A DNA stretch of 64,000 nt from Actinosynnema pretiosum (GCF_024171695.1 NZ_JAMTCF010000002.1:1-64000); one strand, 5' to 3'. Numbered from the stretch's first letter, positions 8,201-17,180 are shown. Translations and numbers: made by a program. The notes: generated by a model not told the origin, from the sequence alone.

Positions 8201-9133
8201 GTGGAAGCGATCACGCAGAGCGAGTTCGGCGACGCGGACGTCCTGCGCCTGAGCGAGGTGCCCGACCCGGTGATCGGCCCCGACCAGGTCCTGGTCGAGG
8301 TGCGCGCGGCGGGGGTGAACCCGGTGGACCGGCTGGTGCGGGCCGGGCTGCTGCGGGACGTGGTGCCGCACCACTTCCCGCTGGTGCCGGGGTGGGACGT
8401 GGCCGGGGTGGTGCGGCGGGTCGGCCTGGCCGTGGAGGGGTTCGCGCCCGGTGACGAGGTGTTCGGCTACCAGCGCAAGGACCACGTGCAGCACGGCGCG
8501 TACGCGGAGCTGATCGCGGCGCACGAGCGCGGGCTCGCGCACAAGCCCGCCGGGTTGTCGTTCGAGGAGGCCGGCGGGCTCGCGCTGGCCGGGTCGACCG
8601 CGCTGCAGGCGCTGCGCCGGATCGGCGTGGGGCCGGGCGACCGGGTCCTCGTGCACGCCGCGGCGGGCGGGGTCGGGCACCTGGCGGTGCAGGTGGCGCG
8701 GCTGCTCGGGGCCGAGCGGGTGCTGGGCACGGCGTCGCCGCGCAACCACGCGTTCCTGGCCGGGCTCGGCGCGGAGCCGGTGGCGTACGGGGACGCGCTC
8801 GTGGACAACGTGGCCGAGGTGCTCGGCGGGGACGCGCGGGTGGACGCGGTGCTGGACTGCGCGGGCGGCGCGGCGCTGAGCGACTCGTGGGCGCTGGTGC
8901 GCGACCCGGCGCGCGTGGTGTCCGTCGTGGACCTGAACGTGGTCGCGCTCGGCGGGCTGTACGCGTACGCGAAGCCGGTCGCCGACGACCTGCGCTGGCT
9001 GGCCGACCGGGCGGGCGCGGGGGAGCTGCGGGTGGAGGTGCAGCAGGTCCTGCCGCTGGCGCGGGCCGCCGACGCCCACCGGCTCATCGAGGGCGGGCAC
9101 GTGCGGGGCAAGGTCGTGCTCGCGGTGGGGTGA
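8201..9133 (+). CDS. Zinc-independent NADPH:quinone oxidoreductase (MDR family)
   Basis: A 310-residue medium-chain dehydrogenase/reductase of the quinone-reductase subgroup. The N-terminal GroES-like domain (EVRAAGVNPVDRLVRAGL, about 37-54) lacks the structural-zinc cysteines of alcohol dehydrogenases. The Rossmann domain has the nucleotide motif AAAGGVGHLAVQVARLLGA (about 150-168). It probably reduces quinones or enones with NADPH. A GTG start is the first in frame after the short-repeat gap. No operon partner; the stop codon falls inside a 15-bp tandem repeat. Confidence 0.9.
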   Translation: MEAITQSEFGDADVLRLSEVPDPVIGPDQVLVEVRAAGVNPVDRLVRAGLLRDVVPHHFPLVPGWDVAGVVRRVGLAVEGFAPGDEVFGYQRKDHVQHGAYAELIAAHERGLAHKPAGLSFEEAGGLALAGSTALQALRRIGVGPGDRVLVHAAAGGVGHLAVQVARLLGAERVLGTASPRNHAFLAGLGAEPVAYGDALVDNVAEVLGGDARVDAVLDCAGGAALSDSWALVRDPARVVSVVDLNVVALGGLYAYAKPVADDLRWLADRAGAGELRVEVQQVLPLARAADAHRLIEGGHVRGKVVLAVG

Positions 9134-9210
9134 GGTTCAGCGGGGTGAGGCGTGGTGGGGTGAGGCGCGGGTGCGCGCTGCTCGAACGTGCGCTGCTCGA
9201 ACGCGCGCTG
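9127..9210. repeat. Two adjacent 15-bp tandem repeat tracts
   Basis: GGGGTGAGG recurs exactly every 15 bases at 9127, 9142 and 9157. Immediately after it, GCGCTGCTCGAACGT/C is repeated with the same 15-base period at 9175 and 9190, with a partial third copy at 9205. The first tract overlaps the oxidoreductase stop codon. Confidence 0.8.
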
Positions 9211-9287
9211 CGGTCACCCGCTCCCGCGCGGGCGGTGGTTGTGGGGCGGGTCCTGCCGACGTCGGACCCGCCCCGCTGAACGGCTGG

Positions 9288-9518
9288 TCACGCCTCGTCG
9301 GGCGCCTCGTCGGCGGTGGGGACGGTCGCGAGCAGGTCGACGACCCACTCCTCGACCAGGGTGTCCTCCTCGCCTTCCTCTTCCAGCACGAGCCGGTTGA
9401 ACACCCGGACCCCGAGTCCGAGCACGTCAGCCGCGGCGATGGCCTCGATGGCCTCCGCGGCGGAGTCGTAGATGTTGGTGGACAGCACCTGCGCGGGGGT
9501 AGCGACGTCTTCAGACAC
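9288..9518 (-). CDS. Small acidic protein of unknown function
   Basis: A 76-residue acidic protein (VSEDVATPAQVLSTN start). It contains an Ala/Glu-rich helix, SAAEAIEAIAAADVLG, then FNRLVLEEEGEEDTLVEEWV. The start is a GTG; the longer open frame upstream is an antisense shadow of the neighbouring gene. It lies alone, opposite in strand to both neighbours. I recognise no domain. Its amino-acid pattern (no Arg-rich shadow look) supports a real gene. Confidence 0.7.
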   Translation of the reverse strand: MSEDVATPAQVLSTNIYDSAAEAIEAIAAADVLGLGVRVFNRLVLEEEGEEDTLVEEWVVDLLATVPTADEAPDEA

Positions 9519-9707
9519 GGCGTGACAGTAGCCCGCCGGGCCGCCCCTGGCGCGGTTCGCCGCGCAACGACTTTGTGTGGGACTGCGGTGACGCGCTGTA
9601 CAACTGGGGTCGTTTCCAGGGCACTCAGCATTGACTGAGAGTGATTTCGACCCGACACTGAAGGTCCCTCTGCTGGGTGACACCCATGCGCCCGAACGAA
9701 GGACGCT

Positions 9708-10322
9708 ATGAACCGAGAGCAGACTTCGCACCACCGGAAGAAGGGTGGCGCGGCCCTCAAGACCACTTTCGCCGCACTGGGCGTCCTGGTGCTGCTGGGC
9801 GTGGTCCAGGCCGCCACGGCGGGCACCGTGGGCGTCGGCGCGCTGAGCGTGGACCTGCGCGGTTCCGCCACCCCGCCCACGTCCGCCGCCGCTCCGGACA
9901 CCCCCGAGGCCCTGCTGCCCGCGAACACCCCGGCCGAACCGGGCCCGAACGCGGAGACCAAGGCCGTCGAGGGCTCGTGGAAGCAGTCGAGGGGCCTGCT
10001 CACCGCCGAGATCACCAAGGTCGAGACGGTCGACGGCCGCGTCCGCCTGCACCTGACGGCGGTGAACGCGAGCACGGCGAAGATGGACATCCCGCTCACG
10101 TCGATCACCGCGAAGGACGACGCGGGCGCCGAGTACGCCGCCACCCCCACCAGCCGCTGGTCCGGCACCCTGGCCAAGGGCGCGACCACGACGGGCCAGA
10201 TCGACCTGGACGAGCCGAGGTCCCCCGGCGCGACGGCCCTGACCGTGACCCTGTCGGACATCGTGGGCCCCCTGGCCCCGACCGGCGGCGCGATCGCGGT
10301 CCAGAACGTCCCGCTGCCGTAA
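9708..10322 (+). CDS. Membrane-anchored extracytoplasmic protein, unknown function
   Basis: A 204-residue protein. A short basic N-terminus (NREQTSHHRKKGG) precedes one hydrophobic segment (about residues 18-40), then a Pro/Ala/Thr-rich linker and a beta-rich domain (VEGSWKQSRGLLTAEITKVE onward). This architecture resembles DUF4352-type cell-surface proteins, but I see no diagnostic motif. AAGGA lies 6 bases before the ATG. A terminator hairpin follows 10 bases after the stop, so it is a single-gene unit. An imperfect palindrome CTCAG-6-CTGAG about 70 bases upstream could be an operator. Confidence 0.75.
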   Translation: MNREQTSHHRKKGGAALKTTFAALGVLVLLGVVQAATAGTVGVGALSVDLRGSATPPTSAAAPDTPEALLPANTPAEPGPNAETKAVEGSWKQSRGLLTAEITKVETVDGRVRLHLTAVNASTAKMDIPLTSITAKDDAGAEYAATPTSRWSGTLAKGATTTGQIDLDEPRSPGATALTVTLSDIVGPLAPTGGAIAVQNVPLP

Positions 10323-10332
10323 CCCCCCCGCC

Positions 10333-10364
10333 AAGGCCCCGCCCTCCCCGGAGAGCGGGGCCTT
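10333..10364 (+). terminator. Terminator after the anchored-protein gene
   Basis: A perfect 10-bp stem (AAGGCCCCGC / GCGGGGCCTT) with a 12-base loop starts 10 bases after the stop codon. Confidence 0.85.
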
Positions 10365-10396
10365 CACGCACCCCCGGAAACCCCCCCGAACGCGGA

Positions 10397-10429
10397 ACGG
10401 CCCGCCAACCACGAGGGCTGACGGGCCGT
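10397..10429 (-). terminator. Terminator after glnA
   Basis: An inverted repeat (ACGGCCCG / CGGGCCGT) lies 35 bases beyond the 3' end of glnA on the minus strand. With the preceding hairpin it insulates the two convergent units. Confidence 0.7.
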
Positions 10430-10463
10430 CCTGCTGCCGGGACCCGCTGGGCGCGGGAACCGG

Positions 10464-11888
10464 TCACACGTCGTAGTACAGCGCGAACTCGTACGGGTTC
10501 GGGCGCAGGCGCAGCGGGTCGATCTCGTTCTCGCGCTTGAACGCGATCCAGGTGTCGATCACGTCCGGCGTGAACACGCCGCCCTCCAGCAGGAACTCGT
10601 GGTCCGCCTCCAGGCTGTCCAGCACCGCGTCCAGCGTCGCCGGGACCTGCTTGACGTCGCGAGCCTCCTCGGGGGGCAGCTCGTAGAGGTCCTTGTCGAT
10701 CGGGGCGGGCGGCTCGATCTTGTTCTTCACGCCGTCCAGGCCCGCCATCACCATGGCCGAGAAGGCCAGGTACGGGTTGCCCGACGAGTCGGGGCAGCGG
10801 AACTCGATGCGCTTGGCCTTCGGGTTGTCGCCGGTGATCGGGATGCGCACGCACGCCGACCGGTTGCGCTGGGAGTAGACCAGGCTGACCGGGGCCTCGT
10901 AGCCGGGCACCAGGCGGTGGTACGAGTTCACCGTGGGGTTGGTGAAGGCCAGCAGCGACGAGGCGTGGTGCAGGATGCCGCCGATGTAGTGGCGCGCCGT
11001 GTCCGACAGGCCCGCGTAACCGGACTCGTCGTGGAACAGCGGCTGGCCGTCCTTCCACAGCGACTGGTGGGTGTGCATCCCCGAGCCGTTGTCGCCGAAC
11101 AGCGGCTTCGGCATGAAGGTGACGGTCTTGCCCGCCTGCCACGCGGTGTTCTTGATGATGTACTTGAACAGCATCAGGTCGTCGGCCGCGTGCAGCAGCG
11201 TGTTGAACTTGTAGTTGATCTCGGCCTGGCCGCCGGTGCCCACCTCGTGGTGCGCCCGCTCGACGGTGAAGCCCTGGTCCTCCATGTTGAGGACCATCTT
11301 GTCGCGCAGGTCGGCGTAGTGGTCGTTGGGCGAGACCGGGAAGTAGCCGCCCTTGTACTTGACCTTGTACCCGCGGTTGCCGCCCTCCTCCTCGCGGCCG
11401 GTGTTCCACCAGCCGGAGATCGCGTCGATCTCGTGGAAGGAGGCGTTCGCGGTGGTGTCGAAGCGGACGGAGTCGAAGATGTAGAACTCCGCCTCCGCGC
11501 CGAAGTACGCGGTGTCCGCGATGCCCGACTCGGCGATGTACTGCTCGGCCTTGCGCGCGATGTTGCGCGGGTCCCGGCTGTACGCCTCACGGGTGAACGG
11601 GTCGTGCACGAAGAAGTTCACGATCAGCGTCTTCTCGATCCGGAACGGGTCGAGGCGCGCCGTGAACAGGTCGGGCAGCAGCAGCATGTCCGACTCGTGG
11701 ATGGACTGGAAGCCCCGCACCGACGAGCCGTCGAACGCCAGGCCCTCGCTGATCGCGTCGGCGTCGAACGCCTTCGCGGGCAGGGTGAAGTGCTGCATCA
11801 CGCCGGGCAGGTCGCTGAAGCGGACGTCGACGAACTTCACGCCCTCGTCGGAGATGAACTTCAGGACCTCGTCGGGATTCTTGAACAC
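10464..11888 (-). CDS. glnA: Type I glutamine synthetase
   Basis: A 474-residue GS-I beta enzyme that makes glutamine from glutamate, ammonia and ATP. Recognisable elements are [16 protein letters not shown] near residue 53, the metal ligands in [11 protein letters not shown] near 130, and the adenylylation loop [14 protein letters not shown], where Tyr402 is the residue modified by GlnE (encoded in this window). The GTG start (VFKNPDEVL) has AAGGAG 9-10 bases upstream. Upstream lies a four-half-site GlnR box, so nitrogen control by GlnR is expected. Gene order DUF4191 - RDD - glnA - (glnE) parallels M. tuberculosis glnA1 (Rv2220). Confidence 0.98.
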   Translation of the reverse strand: MFKNPDEVLKFISDEGVKFVDVRFSDLPGVMQHFTLPAKAFDADAISEGLAFDGSSVRGFQSIHESDMLLLPDLFTARLDPFRIEKTLIVNFFVHDPFTREAYSRDPRNIARKAEQYIAESGIADTAYFGAEAEFYIFDSVRFDTTANASFHEIDAISGWWNTGREEEGGNRGYKVKYKGGYFPVSPNDHYADLRDKMVLNMEDQGFTVERAHHEVGTGGQAEINYKFNTLLHAADDLMLFKYIIKNTAWQAGKTVTFMPKPLFGDNGSGMHTHQSLWKDGQPLFHDESGYAGLSDTARHYIGGILHHASSLLAFTNPTVNSYHRLVPGYEAPVSLVYSQRNRSACVRIPITGDNPKAKRIEFRCPDSSGNPYLAFSAMVMAGLDGVKNKIEPPAPIDKDLYELPPEEARDVKQVPATLDAVLDSLEADHEFLLEGGVFTPDVIDTWIAFKRENEIDPLRLRPNPYEFALYYDV

Positions 11889-11979
11889 CCTCGTCGACTC
11901 CTTCTTCTGCGGTGGGGGCGTGGTGTGACGCCGCTGGTCAAGGCGGCCTACCCATCGGGCGCGACGCTATGGCCGGGGT

Positions 11980-12017
11980 GTTGCCCGGCAGTCACCCTCG
12001 TGTTTCGCCAGTGTTAA
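11980..12017 (-). promoter_or_regulatory. GlnR binding box (two a/b site pairs) upstream of glnA
   Basis: On the minus strand four half-sites follow each other with exact 6-base spacers: TTAAC, GAAAC, GTGAC, GCAAC. This matches the actinobacterial GlnR consensus gTnAC-n6-GaAAC repeated twice, with 11-base phasing. It lies 92-130 bases upstream of the glnA start and about 70 bases from the divergent RDD gene. GlnR activation or repression of glnA by such boxes is established in Streptomyces and mycobacteria; binding here is inferred. Confidence 0.85.
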
Positions 12018-12086
12018 CGGGCCCGCCGGGCGGGGCAACCCGACCTCGACACCCTCACCCGCTGAGCACGCCCTTACTCTGGTGGG

Positions 12087-12560
12087 GTGAGCAGGTGGAC
12101 CGGTTCGTGGCTGTCAGGACCCCGCGCGGCACTGGAGCCGGGCGCCGACTCCGGCGACGGGACCGGGCAGCGCTGGAAGGGCGAGCGCCTCGGCCTGCCG
12201 GAGTCCGGGCCGGGCGCGGTGGCGGGCACCGGGCGCAGGGCGATGGCCATCCTGGTCGACTTCGCGCTCTCCGCGGGCGTCGCGGGCCTGCTCACCTACC
12301 CCGACCTGCCGCGCAACTGGAGCCTGCTGGCCTGGTTCGCGATCACCGTCGTCGCGGTCGGGTTCTTCGGCTTCACGCCGGGGCACGCGCTGTTCGGCCT
12401 GCGCGTCGCGCGCGTGGACGGCGCCGCGCTGGTCGGCCCGCCGCGCGCCGCGCTGCGCACCGCGCTGATCTTCCTGGTGGTCCCGGCCGTGGTGTGGGAC
12501 GCCGACGGGCGCTGCCTGCACGACAAGGCCTCGGGCACCATCGTCATCCGGGTCCGCTGA
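12087..12560 (+). CDS. RDD family membrane protein
   Basis: A 157-residue protein with an RDD-type domain. RRAMAILVDFALSAGVAG (about 50-67) carries the Arg...Asp signature and opens the first membrane segment. Further hydrophobic segments lie near 83-95 and 128-140, and GHALFGLRVARVDG is the second conserved block. The N-terminus is a soluble Gly/Glu-rich stretch. The GTG start follows GGTGGG. Function is not known; some RDD proteins are Na+(Li+)/H+ antiporters. It is divergent from glnA, as in M. tuberculosis (Rv2219A), and shares the GlnR-box region. Confidence 0.88.
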   Translation: MSRWTGSWLSGPRAALEPGADSGDGTGQRWKGERLGLPESGPGAVAGTGRRAMAILVDFALSAGVAGLLTYPDLPRNWSLLAWFAITVVAVGFFGFTPGHALFGLRVARVDGAALVGPPRAALRTALIFLVVPAVVWDADGRCLHDKASGTIVIRVR

Positions 12561-12613
12561 CCGCGCGGATCACCCGTTCCGGTCCTCTTCCCGCCGCTTT
12601 CCCGTCCCGGAAA

Positions 12614-12657
12614 CACCTCGGCCGTCCCTGCGGGAAACCGCAGGGACGGCCGAGGTG
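12614..12657. terminator. Bidirectional terminator between RDD and DUF4191 genes
   Basis: A perfect 20-bp inverted repeat (arms beginning CACCTCGGCCGTCCC) around a GAAA tetraloop lies between two convergent genes and can serve both strands. Confidence 0.9.
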
Positions 12658-12675
12658 AGCCGGAGGAGCGGAGGA

Positions 12676-13404
12676 TCAGCGGCGGCGCATCGCGCGCTGG
12701 ATGTTGCGCATCTTCGCGCCCTGCGGGACCGGGCCCTTGGGCATCGCGGCGCCCCGGCTGGCCAGTGCGGTCAGCCGGTTCTCCACGGTGTCGACCTGCG
12801 CGGTCGAGATGTTGCGGGGGAGCTTCATCAGGTGGCCCTGCAGCTTGCGCAGCGGCACCTGGCCCTCCTCGTGACCGACGATCACGTCGTAGATGGGGGT
12901 CTCGCCGATGACCCGCGCCACGCGCTTCTTCTCCTGCGCGAGCAGGCCCTTCACCCGGTGCGGGGCGCCCTCGGCGACGAGCACGATGCCGGGCCTGCCG
13001 ATCACCCGGTGCACCATGTCGCCGCTGGTCGTGCCCGCGACCGCCTGGGTGACCCGCCACTTGCCGCGCAGGTTGTCCAGCGCCCACGCCGCCGCGCCCG
13101 GCTGCCCGTCCGCCTTCGCGAACACGTTCCGCTGAACGCGCCTGCCGAAGATGACGATCGCCAGCAGCGCGCCGACCGCGATGCCCATCGGGAGGAACAC
13201 CCAGTGCATGTCCCAGATGAGACCCAGCAGGAACGCCGCGGCCGTCGCACCGAGCAGCGCCAGCAGCATGAGCGGCACCAGCGCCTTGTCCTCGCGGCGC
13301 TGCATCTTGAACGCCTCGAAGATCTGCCCGCGCTTGGCCCTTGATTCGGCGCGCCTGGCCTTCGCCGCTTCCTTAGCGGCGGCCTTGTCCTGCTTTCCAG
13401 CCAT
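12676..13404 (-). CDS. DUF4191 domain-containing membrane protein
   Basis: A 242-residue protein. A Lys/Ala/Arg-rich soluble N-terminus ([17 protein letters not shown]) precedes two membrane helices (about 43-60 and 68-88). A basic cytoplasmic C-terminal domain follows, with [20 protein letters not shown], and the protein ends in an Arg cluster (NIQRAMRRR). It matches the DUF4191 family of actinobacteria (M. tuberculosis Rv2219), usually found beside glnA and RDD genes, as here. Its role is unknown. Confidence 0.9.
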   Translation of the reverse strand: MAGKQDKAAAKEAAKARRAESRAKRGQIFEAFKMQRREDKALVPLMLLALLGATAAAFLLGLIWDMHWVFLPMGIAVGALLAIVIFGRRVQRNVFAKADGQPGAAAWALDNLRGKWRVTQAVAGTTSGDMVHRVIGRPGIVLVAEGAPHRVKGLLAQEKKRVARVIGETPIYDVIVGHEEGQVPLRKLQGHLMKLPRNISTAQVDTVENRLTALASRGAAMPKGPVPQGAKMRNIQRAMRRR

Positions 13405-13475
13405 GCGGGCAAGGATACGGCGCGGCGCGCGGGGCCAGCACGGGACTGCCCAGCGGCAATGCGAGGATGCAGCGC

Positions 13476-15989
13476 ATGGACCGGCTGCTGGAGGGACTGG
13501 ACCCGGAACAGCGGGCGGCCGTCGAGGCCCCGAGGGGGCCGGTGTGCGTGCTCGCGGGCGCGGGCACGGGCAAGACCCGGACCATCACGCACCGCATCGC
13601 GCACCTGGTCGCACGCGGTCACGTGGCCGCCGGGCAGGTGCTCGCGGTGACCTTCACGGCCCGCGCCGCAGGCGAGATGCGCACCCGGTTGCGGGCGCTC
13701 GGCGTGCCGGGAGCGCAGGCCAGGACCTTCCACGCCGCAGCGCTGCGGCAGCTCAGGTACTTCTGGCCCAGGGTCGTCGGCGGCGACCAGTGGCAGCTGA
13801 TCGACGGCAACAAGCTGCGCATGGTCGCCCAGGCCGCGAACCGGGCGGGCCTGTCCACCGAGTCCGACTCGCTGCGCGACCTGGCGAGCGAGATCGAGTG
13901 GGCGAAGGCGTCCCTGATCGCCCCGGACGACTACCCGGCCGCCGCCGAGCGGACCCAGCGCGACACGCCCGCGCCCGCGCCGCAGGTCGCGCGGGTGTAC
14001 CAGGGGTACGAGCGGATCAAGAACGAGGCGCGGCTGCTCGACTTCGACGACCTGCTCCTGCACACCGCCGCCGCCCTGGAGGAGCACGGCGCGGTGGCCG
14101 AGGAGTTCCGCGACCGCTACCGGTGCTTCGTGGTCGACGAGTACCAGGACGTGACGCCGCTCCAGCAGCGCGTGCTCGACGCGTGGCTAGGCCAGCGCGA
14201 CGACCTGACCGTGGTCGGCGACGCCAACCAGACCATCTACTCCTTCGCGGGCGCCTCCCCGCTCCCGCTGCTGAACTTCGCCCGCCGCTTCCCCGAGGCC
14301 GCCGTGGTCCGCCTGGAGCGCGACTACCGCTCGACGCCGCAGGTCGTGGCGCTGGCCAACGACGTGATCAAGTGGGCGCGCGGCAGGCCCGCGGGGTCGC
14401 GGCTGAAGCTGATCGGCCAGCGCCCCGACGGCCCGGACCCGGTGTTCACCGAGTTCGACGACGAGCCGGGCGAGGCGGGCGCGGTCGCGCGGCGGGTCCG
14501 GGAGCTGCTGGACGGCGGGGTGTCGGCGAGCGAGATCGCCGTGCTCTACCGGGTCAACGCCCAGTCGGAGGCCTTCGAGCAGGCGCTGGCCGAGGTCGGC
14601 GTGCCGTACCAGGTGCGCGGCGGCGAGCGCTTCTTCCAGCGCCCCGAGGTCAGGCAGGCCGTGCTGGCCCTGCGCTCGGCGTCGACGGGCGGCCGGTACG
14701 CGGCAGGGCTGGGCAACGGTGGCGCTCCGGCCACAGGTGCCGGGCCGGGCCCGGTTCCCGGCGCCCGGCCGGGGACAGACGCCGGTCGGGTGTCACCGCT
14801 CAGGACGGGGCAGGCCGCAGCAGGCGTCTCGACCCAGGGCCTTCCCGCCGCCGATGCCCCGACTCCCGGTGGCGTCCCGGCTCCCACCTACGCCCCGGCG
14901 CCCGGTGACGCCTCGCGTCCCGGCGCAGCCTCGGCCTCCGGCGCCCCTCAGACCCGCTCCCAGGTGTCAGCGCCCGCGCCCGCCTCCGCCTCCGCCTCCG
15001 CCTCCGCCTCCGCCTCCACCTCCACCTCCACCTCCACCTCCGCCTCCGCCTCCGGTCCCGTTCCCGCCGCGTCGGCGCCTGTTTCCGGCTCCGCGTCCGC
15101 CCCCGCTCCCGCTTCCGCGCCCGCGCCAGTTCCCCCCGCCTCCAGGTCGAGCGAGCTGCCCGGCCTGGTGCGCCGGGTGCTGGCCGTGGTCGGGCTGACC
15201 GACGAGCCGCCCGCCGGTGGTGGGGCCCAGCGCGAGCGGTGGGAGTCGCTGCTCGCGCTGGTCGAGCTGGCCGAGGAGTTCGCGTCCGTCGTGCCCGACG
15301 CCGACCTGCGCGCCTTCGTCGCCGAGCTGGACGTGCGTGCCGAGGCGCAGCACCCGCCGACCGTCGAGGGCGTCACCCTGGCGTCGCTGCACGCCGCCAA
15401 GGGGCTGGAGTGGGACGCGGTGTTCCTGGTCGGGCTGGTCGACGGGACCGTGCCGATCCAGCACGCCGACGGCGACGAGGCCGCCGTCGAGGAGGAGCGC
15501 AGGCTGCTCTACGTCGGCGTCACGCGCGCCCGCGTGCACCTGTGGCTGTCCTGGGCGCTGTCCCGCGCCGCCGGTGGCCGCCGGTACCGCAGGCGCAGCC
15601 GGTTCCTGCACGCGCTCGTGCCCGAGGGGCACCCGGCGTCGCGGGTCGCGGCGGAGCCGCGCGAGCCGGTGCAGCGCAAGCCGAGGCCCGAGTGCCGGGT
15701 GTGCGGGTCGGCGCTGACGGACTCGCGGGCGGTGAAGCTGGGGCGCTGCTCCTCGTGCCCGTCCGACGTCGACGAGGAGCTGCTGGTGAAGCTGCGCCGG
15801 TGGCGGGCCGGGCGGGCGCGCGAGCTGAAGGTTCCCCCGTACGTGGTGTTCACCGACGCGACCCTGCTGGCGATCGCCGAGCAGCGGCCGGAGGACGTCG
15901 CCGGACTGGTCTCGATCGCGGGCATCGGCGCGTCCAAGCTCACCCGCTACGGCGACGACGTTCTGGCCCTTGTCCTGGGGAAACGCTGA
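13476..15989 (+). CDS. uvrD2: ATP-dependent DNA helicase UvrD2, with low-complexity insert
   Basis: An 837-residue superfamily 1A helicase. It shows Walker [15 protein letters not shown] (about 29-42), Walker [14 protein letters not shown], motif [16 protein letters not shown], and motifs [18 protein letters not shown] and [13 protein letters not shown]. The C-terminus has the tetracysteine motif CRVCG...CSSCP and an HRDC-like domain, the hallmark of actinobacterial UvrD2. Residues about 405-557 are an Ala/Ser/Thr/Pro-rich insert absent from typical UvrD2 (about 700 residues), encoded by a hexanucleotide array. The ATG at 13476 has GAGGA 8 bases upstream and is preferred over one three codons earlier. 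It lies upstream of whiB7, as in M. tuberculosis. Confidence 0.95.
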   Translation: MDRLLEGLDPEQRAAVEAPRGPVCVLAGAGTGKTRTITHRIAHLVARGHVAAGQVLAVTFTARAAGEMRTRLRALGVPGAQARTFHAAALRQLRYFWPRVVGGDQWQLIDGNKLRMVAQAANRAGLSTESDSLRDLASEIEWAKASLIAPDDYPAAAERTQRDTPAPAPQVARVYQGYERIKNEARLLDFDDLLLHTAAALEEHGAVAEEFRDRYRCFVVDEYQDVTPLQQRVLDAWLGQRDDLTVVGDANQTIYSFAGASPLPLLNFARRFPEAAVVRLERDYRSTPQVVALANDVIKWARGRPAGSRLKLIGQRPDGPDPVFTEFDDEPGEAGAVARRVRELLDGGVSASEIAVLYRVNAQSEAFEQALAEVGVPYQVRGGERFFQRPEVRQAVLALRSASTGGRYAAGLGNGGAPATGAGPGPVPGARPGTDAGRVSPLRTGQAAAGVSTQGLPAADAPTPGGVPAPTYAPAPGDASRPGAASASGAPQTRSQVSAPAPASASASASASASTSTSTSTSASASGPVPAASAPVSGSASAPAPASAPAPVPPASRSSELPGLVRRVLAVVGLTDEPPAGGGAQRERWESLLALVELAEEFASVVPDADLRAFVAELDVRAEAQHPPTVEGVTLASLHAAKGLEWDAVFLVGLVDGTVPIQHADGDEAAVEEERRLLYVGVTRARVHLWLSWALSRAAGGRRYRRRSRFLHALVPEGHPASRVAAEPREPVQRKPRPECRVCGSALTDSRAVKLGRCSSCPSDVDEELLVKLRRWRAGRARELKVPPYVVFTDATLLAIAEQRPEDVAGLVSIAGIGASKLTRYGDDVLALVLGKR
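14981..15054 (+). repeat. Hexanucleotide array (GCCTCC/ACCTCC) inside uvrD2
   Basis: About twelve 6-bp units encode alternating Ala-Ser then Thr-Ser then Ala-Ser dipeptides. A six-base unit cannot break the reading frame, so copy number can change without loss of the helicase. It forms the core of the extra linker in UvrD2. Confidence 0.92.
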
Positions 15990-16017
15990 TTCGTCACACG
16001 ATCGACAGGGATTTTGG

Positions 16018-16055
16018 AAAATCGGTTGCACCCGTCGCGCACGGGGTCATAACCT
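16018..16055 (+). promoter_or_regulatory. WhiB7-type autoregulatory promoter
   Basis: AAAAT (16018-16022) lies exactly 3 bases upstream of TTGCAC (-35, 16026-16031). A -10-like CATAAC (16048-16053) or overlapping TAACCT follows after 16-18 bases. An AT-rich block 3 bases before the -35 is the known signature of WhiB7/SigA-activated promoters. Transcription would begin near 16060 and give a leader of about 470 bases before whiB7. Confidence 0.75.
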
Positions 16056-16144
16056 GCTCAGGCCAGGCGCGAGAGCGCCTGCTGGGGACCTGAACCACTC
16101 ACGACGCCTGAGGCGTCCCGCACGCACCGAGGGAGGTGGCCATT

Positions 16145-16405
16145 GTGAAGACCCTGATGTTCCTCACGATCCCGAGCCGCCTCCTGCCCGCCGCTGTCGA
16201 GTGCACTGCCATGCCCTCGACCGCTGCCCCCGCAGTTCTGGTGGATTCGATTCGTGAGCGCCGGTCACGTCGTGGCTTCGCACAACTGAGCACCCAGCGT
16301 GTTCTGGGCTTTGCCATGAACGTCGAGGCCGTTCTGCCAAACGGCGCCCCCACCCCGAACGAGTACAAGCACGTCGCGACGTCCGCACCAGGGCGATGTA
16401 CCTGA
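16145..16405 (+). CDS. Upstream ORF in the whiB7 leader
   Basis: An 86-codon reading frame (VKTLMFLTIPSRLLP start) with GGGAGG 8 bases before its GTG. It lies between the WhiB7-type promoter and the terminator hairpin in front of whiB7, ending 26 bases before the hairpin. Its sequence has no recognised domain. In mycobacteria and Streptomyces, translation of a leader ORF governs read-through into whiB7/wblC when ribosomes are inhibited. By position this ORF is the equivalent sensor, though longer than the leader peptides usually described. Two small hairpins (16065-16080 with a GAGA loop, and 16103-16117) precede it. GTCCGC at 16381-16386, near its 3' end, could pair with GCGGAC in the left arm of the terminator. 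Confidence 0.65.
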   Translation: MKTLMFLTIPSRLLPAAVECTAMPSTAAPAVLVDSIRERRSRRGFAQLSTQRVLGFAMNVEAVLPNGAPTPNEYKHVATSAPGRCT

Positions 16406-16431
16406 CACAGGTGTAGTCAGGGCACTCAGCT

Positions 16432-16473
16432 CACAAAGGCCGCGGACCAGCGACATGGTCCGCGGCCTTTGTG
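16432..16473 (+). terminator. Attenuator hairpin upstream of whiB7
   Basis: A perfect 18-bp stem (arms CACAAAGGCCGCGGACCA / TGGTCCGCGGCCTTTGTG) with the loop GCGACA lies 57 bases before the whiB7 start, not after a gene. A terminator inside the leader of a resistance regulator is characteristic of the whiB7/wblC attenuation system. Confidence 0.85.
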
Positions 16474-16530
16474 CTGTTCACAGCAGTTTTCGTCAACCCC
16501 ATGAGCAAGACCTCGACAGGAGTCCACCAG

Positions 16531-16947
16531 ATGTTGACCGCGACCGTCCCGACCATAAGCGGGACGAGCACCAGCGAGTCCGACCTCACCGGAGCGGGCG
16601 TCGCGACGCTGATCGACACCGCTCCCGACGCAGGCCTGGAGCTGCCCTGCCGCACCAACAACCCCGACCTGTGGTTCGCCGACGCACCCGTCCAGCTGGA
16701 GGAGGCCAAGAAGTTCTGCGCCGCCTGCCCGGTGATCGCGGAGTGCCTGGCGGGCGCCCTGTCCAGGCACGAGCCGTGGGGCGTCTGGGGCGGGGAGATC
16801 TTCGAGCGCGGCGCGGTGATCGCCCGCAAGCGCCCCAGGGGCCGTCCGCGCAAGGACGCCACCCCGGTCGCGCCCGCGGCCGTCGTCCCCGCCCAGAAGC
16901 CCGCGACCGTCACCCGTCGCGCCGCTGACCAGGAGGTCGCAGCGTGA
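16531..16947 (+). CDS. whiB7: Transcriptional regulator WhiB7 (antibiotic-resistance master regulator)
   Basis: A 138-residue Wbl protein. Cys40, Cys63, Cys66 and Cys72 are the four iron-sulfur ligands (C-x22-C-x2-C-x5-C). The GVWGGE turn (84-89) contacts sigma factor, and the AT-hook RPRGRPRK (101-108) is diagnostic for WhiB7 rather than other Wbl proteins. It activates intrinsic resistance genes with SigA on promoters with an AT-rich upstream block, including its own. The start at 16531 is chosen because AGGAG lies 8 bases upstream; earlier in-frame starts fall in or next to the attenuator. The position after uvrD2 matches M. tuberculosis. The stop overlaps the next gene (GTGA). Confidence 0.96.
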   Translation: MLTATVPTISGTSTSESDLTGAGVATLIDTAPDAGLELPCRTNNPDLWFADAPVQLEEAKKFCAACPVIAECLAGALSRHEPWGVWGGEIFERGAVIARKRPRGRPRKDATPVAPAAVVPAQKPATVTRRAADQEVAA

Positions 16948-17180
16948 CCGACTACCCGAAAACCAACGACACCCGGACAACGACCGACCCGGCCGTTGAG
17001 CTGAACACCAGGGGGAATCCGATGCTGCTCGAAGAGACGCTCGCCAGATCCAGGATGAGGGATGCGGAGGCCTTCGCCCGACAACACAGGCAACACCGCC
17101 AAGCCCGCCGCGCCTCGACCGCCGCGAGGTGGCGCAGGCTGGCGACCTGGGCCGACCGCAGGGCGGCGAACACGGCCTGA
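16944..17180 (+). CDS. Small basic protein coupled to whiB7
   Basis: A 78-residue protein whose GTG overlaps the whiB7 stop by four bases. The second half, MLLEETLARSRMRDAEAFARQ followed by an Arg/His/Ala-rich helix, resembles short helical proteins common in actinobacteria (pattern LARxRMRExEA). A Met at residue 27 preceded by AGGGGGAAT is an alternative start that would give 52 residues. The function is unknown; co-transcription with whiB7 suggests it is induced by translation stress. Confidence 0.7.
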   Translation: MTDYPKTNDTRTTTDPAVELNTRGNPMLLEETLARSRMRDAEAFARQHRQHRQARRASTAARWRRLATWADRRAANTA

